The notes below the pieces were generated by a model that saw nothing but the letters and a program-made list of their open reading frames with translations, did not search any database and was not told where the DNA came from. A stretch of 64,000 nt of DNA. Origin: Chrysomallon squamiferum (taxonomy: Eukaryota; Mollusca; Gastropoda; Neomphalida; Peltospiridae). Shown piece by piece: positions 63,771-64,000 of this stretch. Position 1 is the first letter of the stretch, and each line of letters begins with the position of its first letter. The position numbers and the translations under genes are program-made. The stretch lies in assembly GCA_012295275.1 (NCBI GenBank), contig CM022671.1, positions 2,166,832 through 2,230,831 on the forward strand, read 5' to 3'.

Positions 63771-64000
63771 ATGGGAGTTCTTCTCCTCTTACTCTTTACT
63801 GTACCATCCGTGTATTCTTCAATAAAACCTCACTGTAAAGTACCCAGCGAATCTAAACATGTTTGTCAAAGTGGTTGTGAAGATGGATGGTACGGTAAAT
63901 ATTGTAAAATGGACTGTCATATGAATTGTGTGAAGTGTGATCGCGTGACTGGAAATTGTTCTGGACAGTGCAAAGACGGTTATTTTGGAGATCACTGTTT
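63771..64000 (+). CDS. D: B-type EGF-like receptor, 5' exon cut by the window edge
   Basis: The signal peptide MGVLLLLLFTVPSVYS is identical to that of B1. The ectodomain (CKVPSESKHVCQSGCEDGW, YGKYCKMDC, CVKCDRVTGNCSGQCKDGYFG) shows no stop up to base 64000. An earlier in-frame ATG at 63750 adds MKKRCKN in front; I prefer 63771 because it opens the signal peptide and is the start shared by B1-B3. The conserved acceptor TTGCTGTTTCAG precedes it. D keeps the Trp that B3 lost. It is incomplete on the right. Confidence 0.75.
   Translation, partial: MGVLLLLLFTVPSVYSSIKPHCKVPSESKHVCQSGCEDGWYGKYCKMDCHMNCVKCDRVTGNCSGQCKDGYFGDHC

Overview
The window looks like intron-rich, AT-rich, microsatellite-laden animal nuclear DNA. 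Split genes with GT-AG introns, signal-peptide and EGF-repeat receptor exons, LINE debris and two recognisable eukaryotic housekeeping gene remnants all point to a metazoan. A cephalopod mollusc (Octopus type) is my best guess, but that is an inference from style and not proven here. One 200-base assembly gap lies at 11908-12107.

The dominant theme is a duplicated cluster of small EGF-repeat membrane proteins (MEGF/SREC-like). Only one gene appears complete: gene C (28983-34250, + strand), six exons and 529 residues, with signal peptide, EGF-like ectodomain, transmembrane helix and cytoplasmic tail. Around it lie three kinds of module. A-type genes are on the minus strand (4472-5456, and a copy at 59551-59988 that has lost its first exons). 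B-type short receptors are on the plus strand (B1 at 9531, B2 at 41077, B3 at 45062, B4 at 53.7-54.7 kb, and D running off the right edge). Separate signal-peptide, transmembrane and tail exons make up the third group. All use the same intron phases (1 into the transmembrane exon, 2 out of it), so exons are interchangeable in principle. Several copies carry stops or lost splice sites.

Two large direct segmental duplications organise the array: about 1-3.8 kb matches 48.06-51.6 kb, and about 5.8-11.9 kb matches 37.2-43.45 kb. A smaller one links 4.14-5.04 kb with 59.08-60.2 kb. Inside them, 5' flanking blocks of the receptor genes also occur in inverted, orphan form.

The two housekeeping remnants are eIF2B-alpha (19942-27412, +), a non-processed pseudogene in which three exons are tandemly triplicated, and the 3' half of the TFIIH subunit gene GTF2H3 (57388-58977, -). 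These two genes are adjacent in the human genome, so the receptor cluster seems to sit inside a rearranged ancient gene pair, with both partners missing their 5' ends.

The rest (12.1-19.9 kb, 34.3-37 kb, 55-57 kb, 60.4-62.5 kb) is intergenic or intronic DNA with simple repeats, a LINE 3' fragment (13.5-14.0 kb, -) and a possible CENP-B/pogo-like transposase scrap near 29.8 kb.
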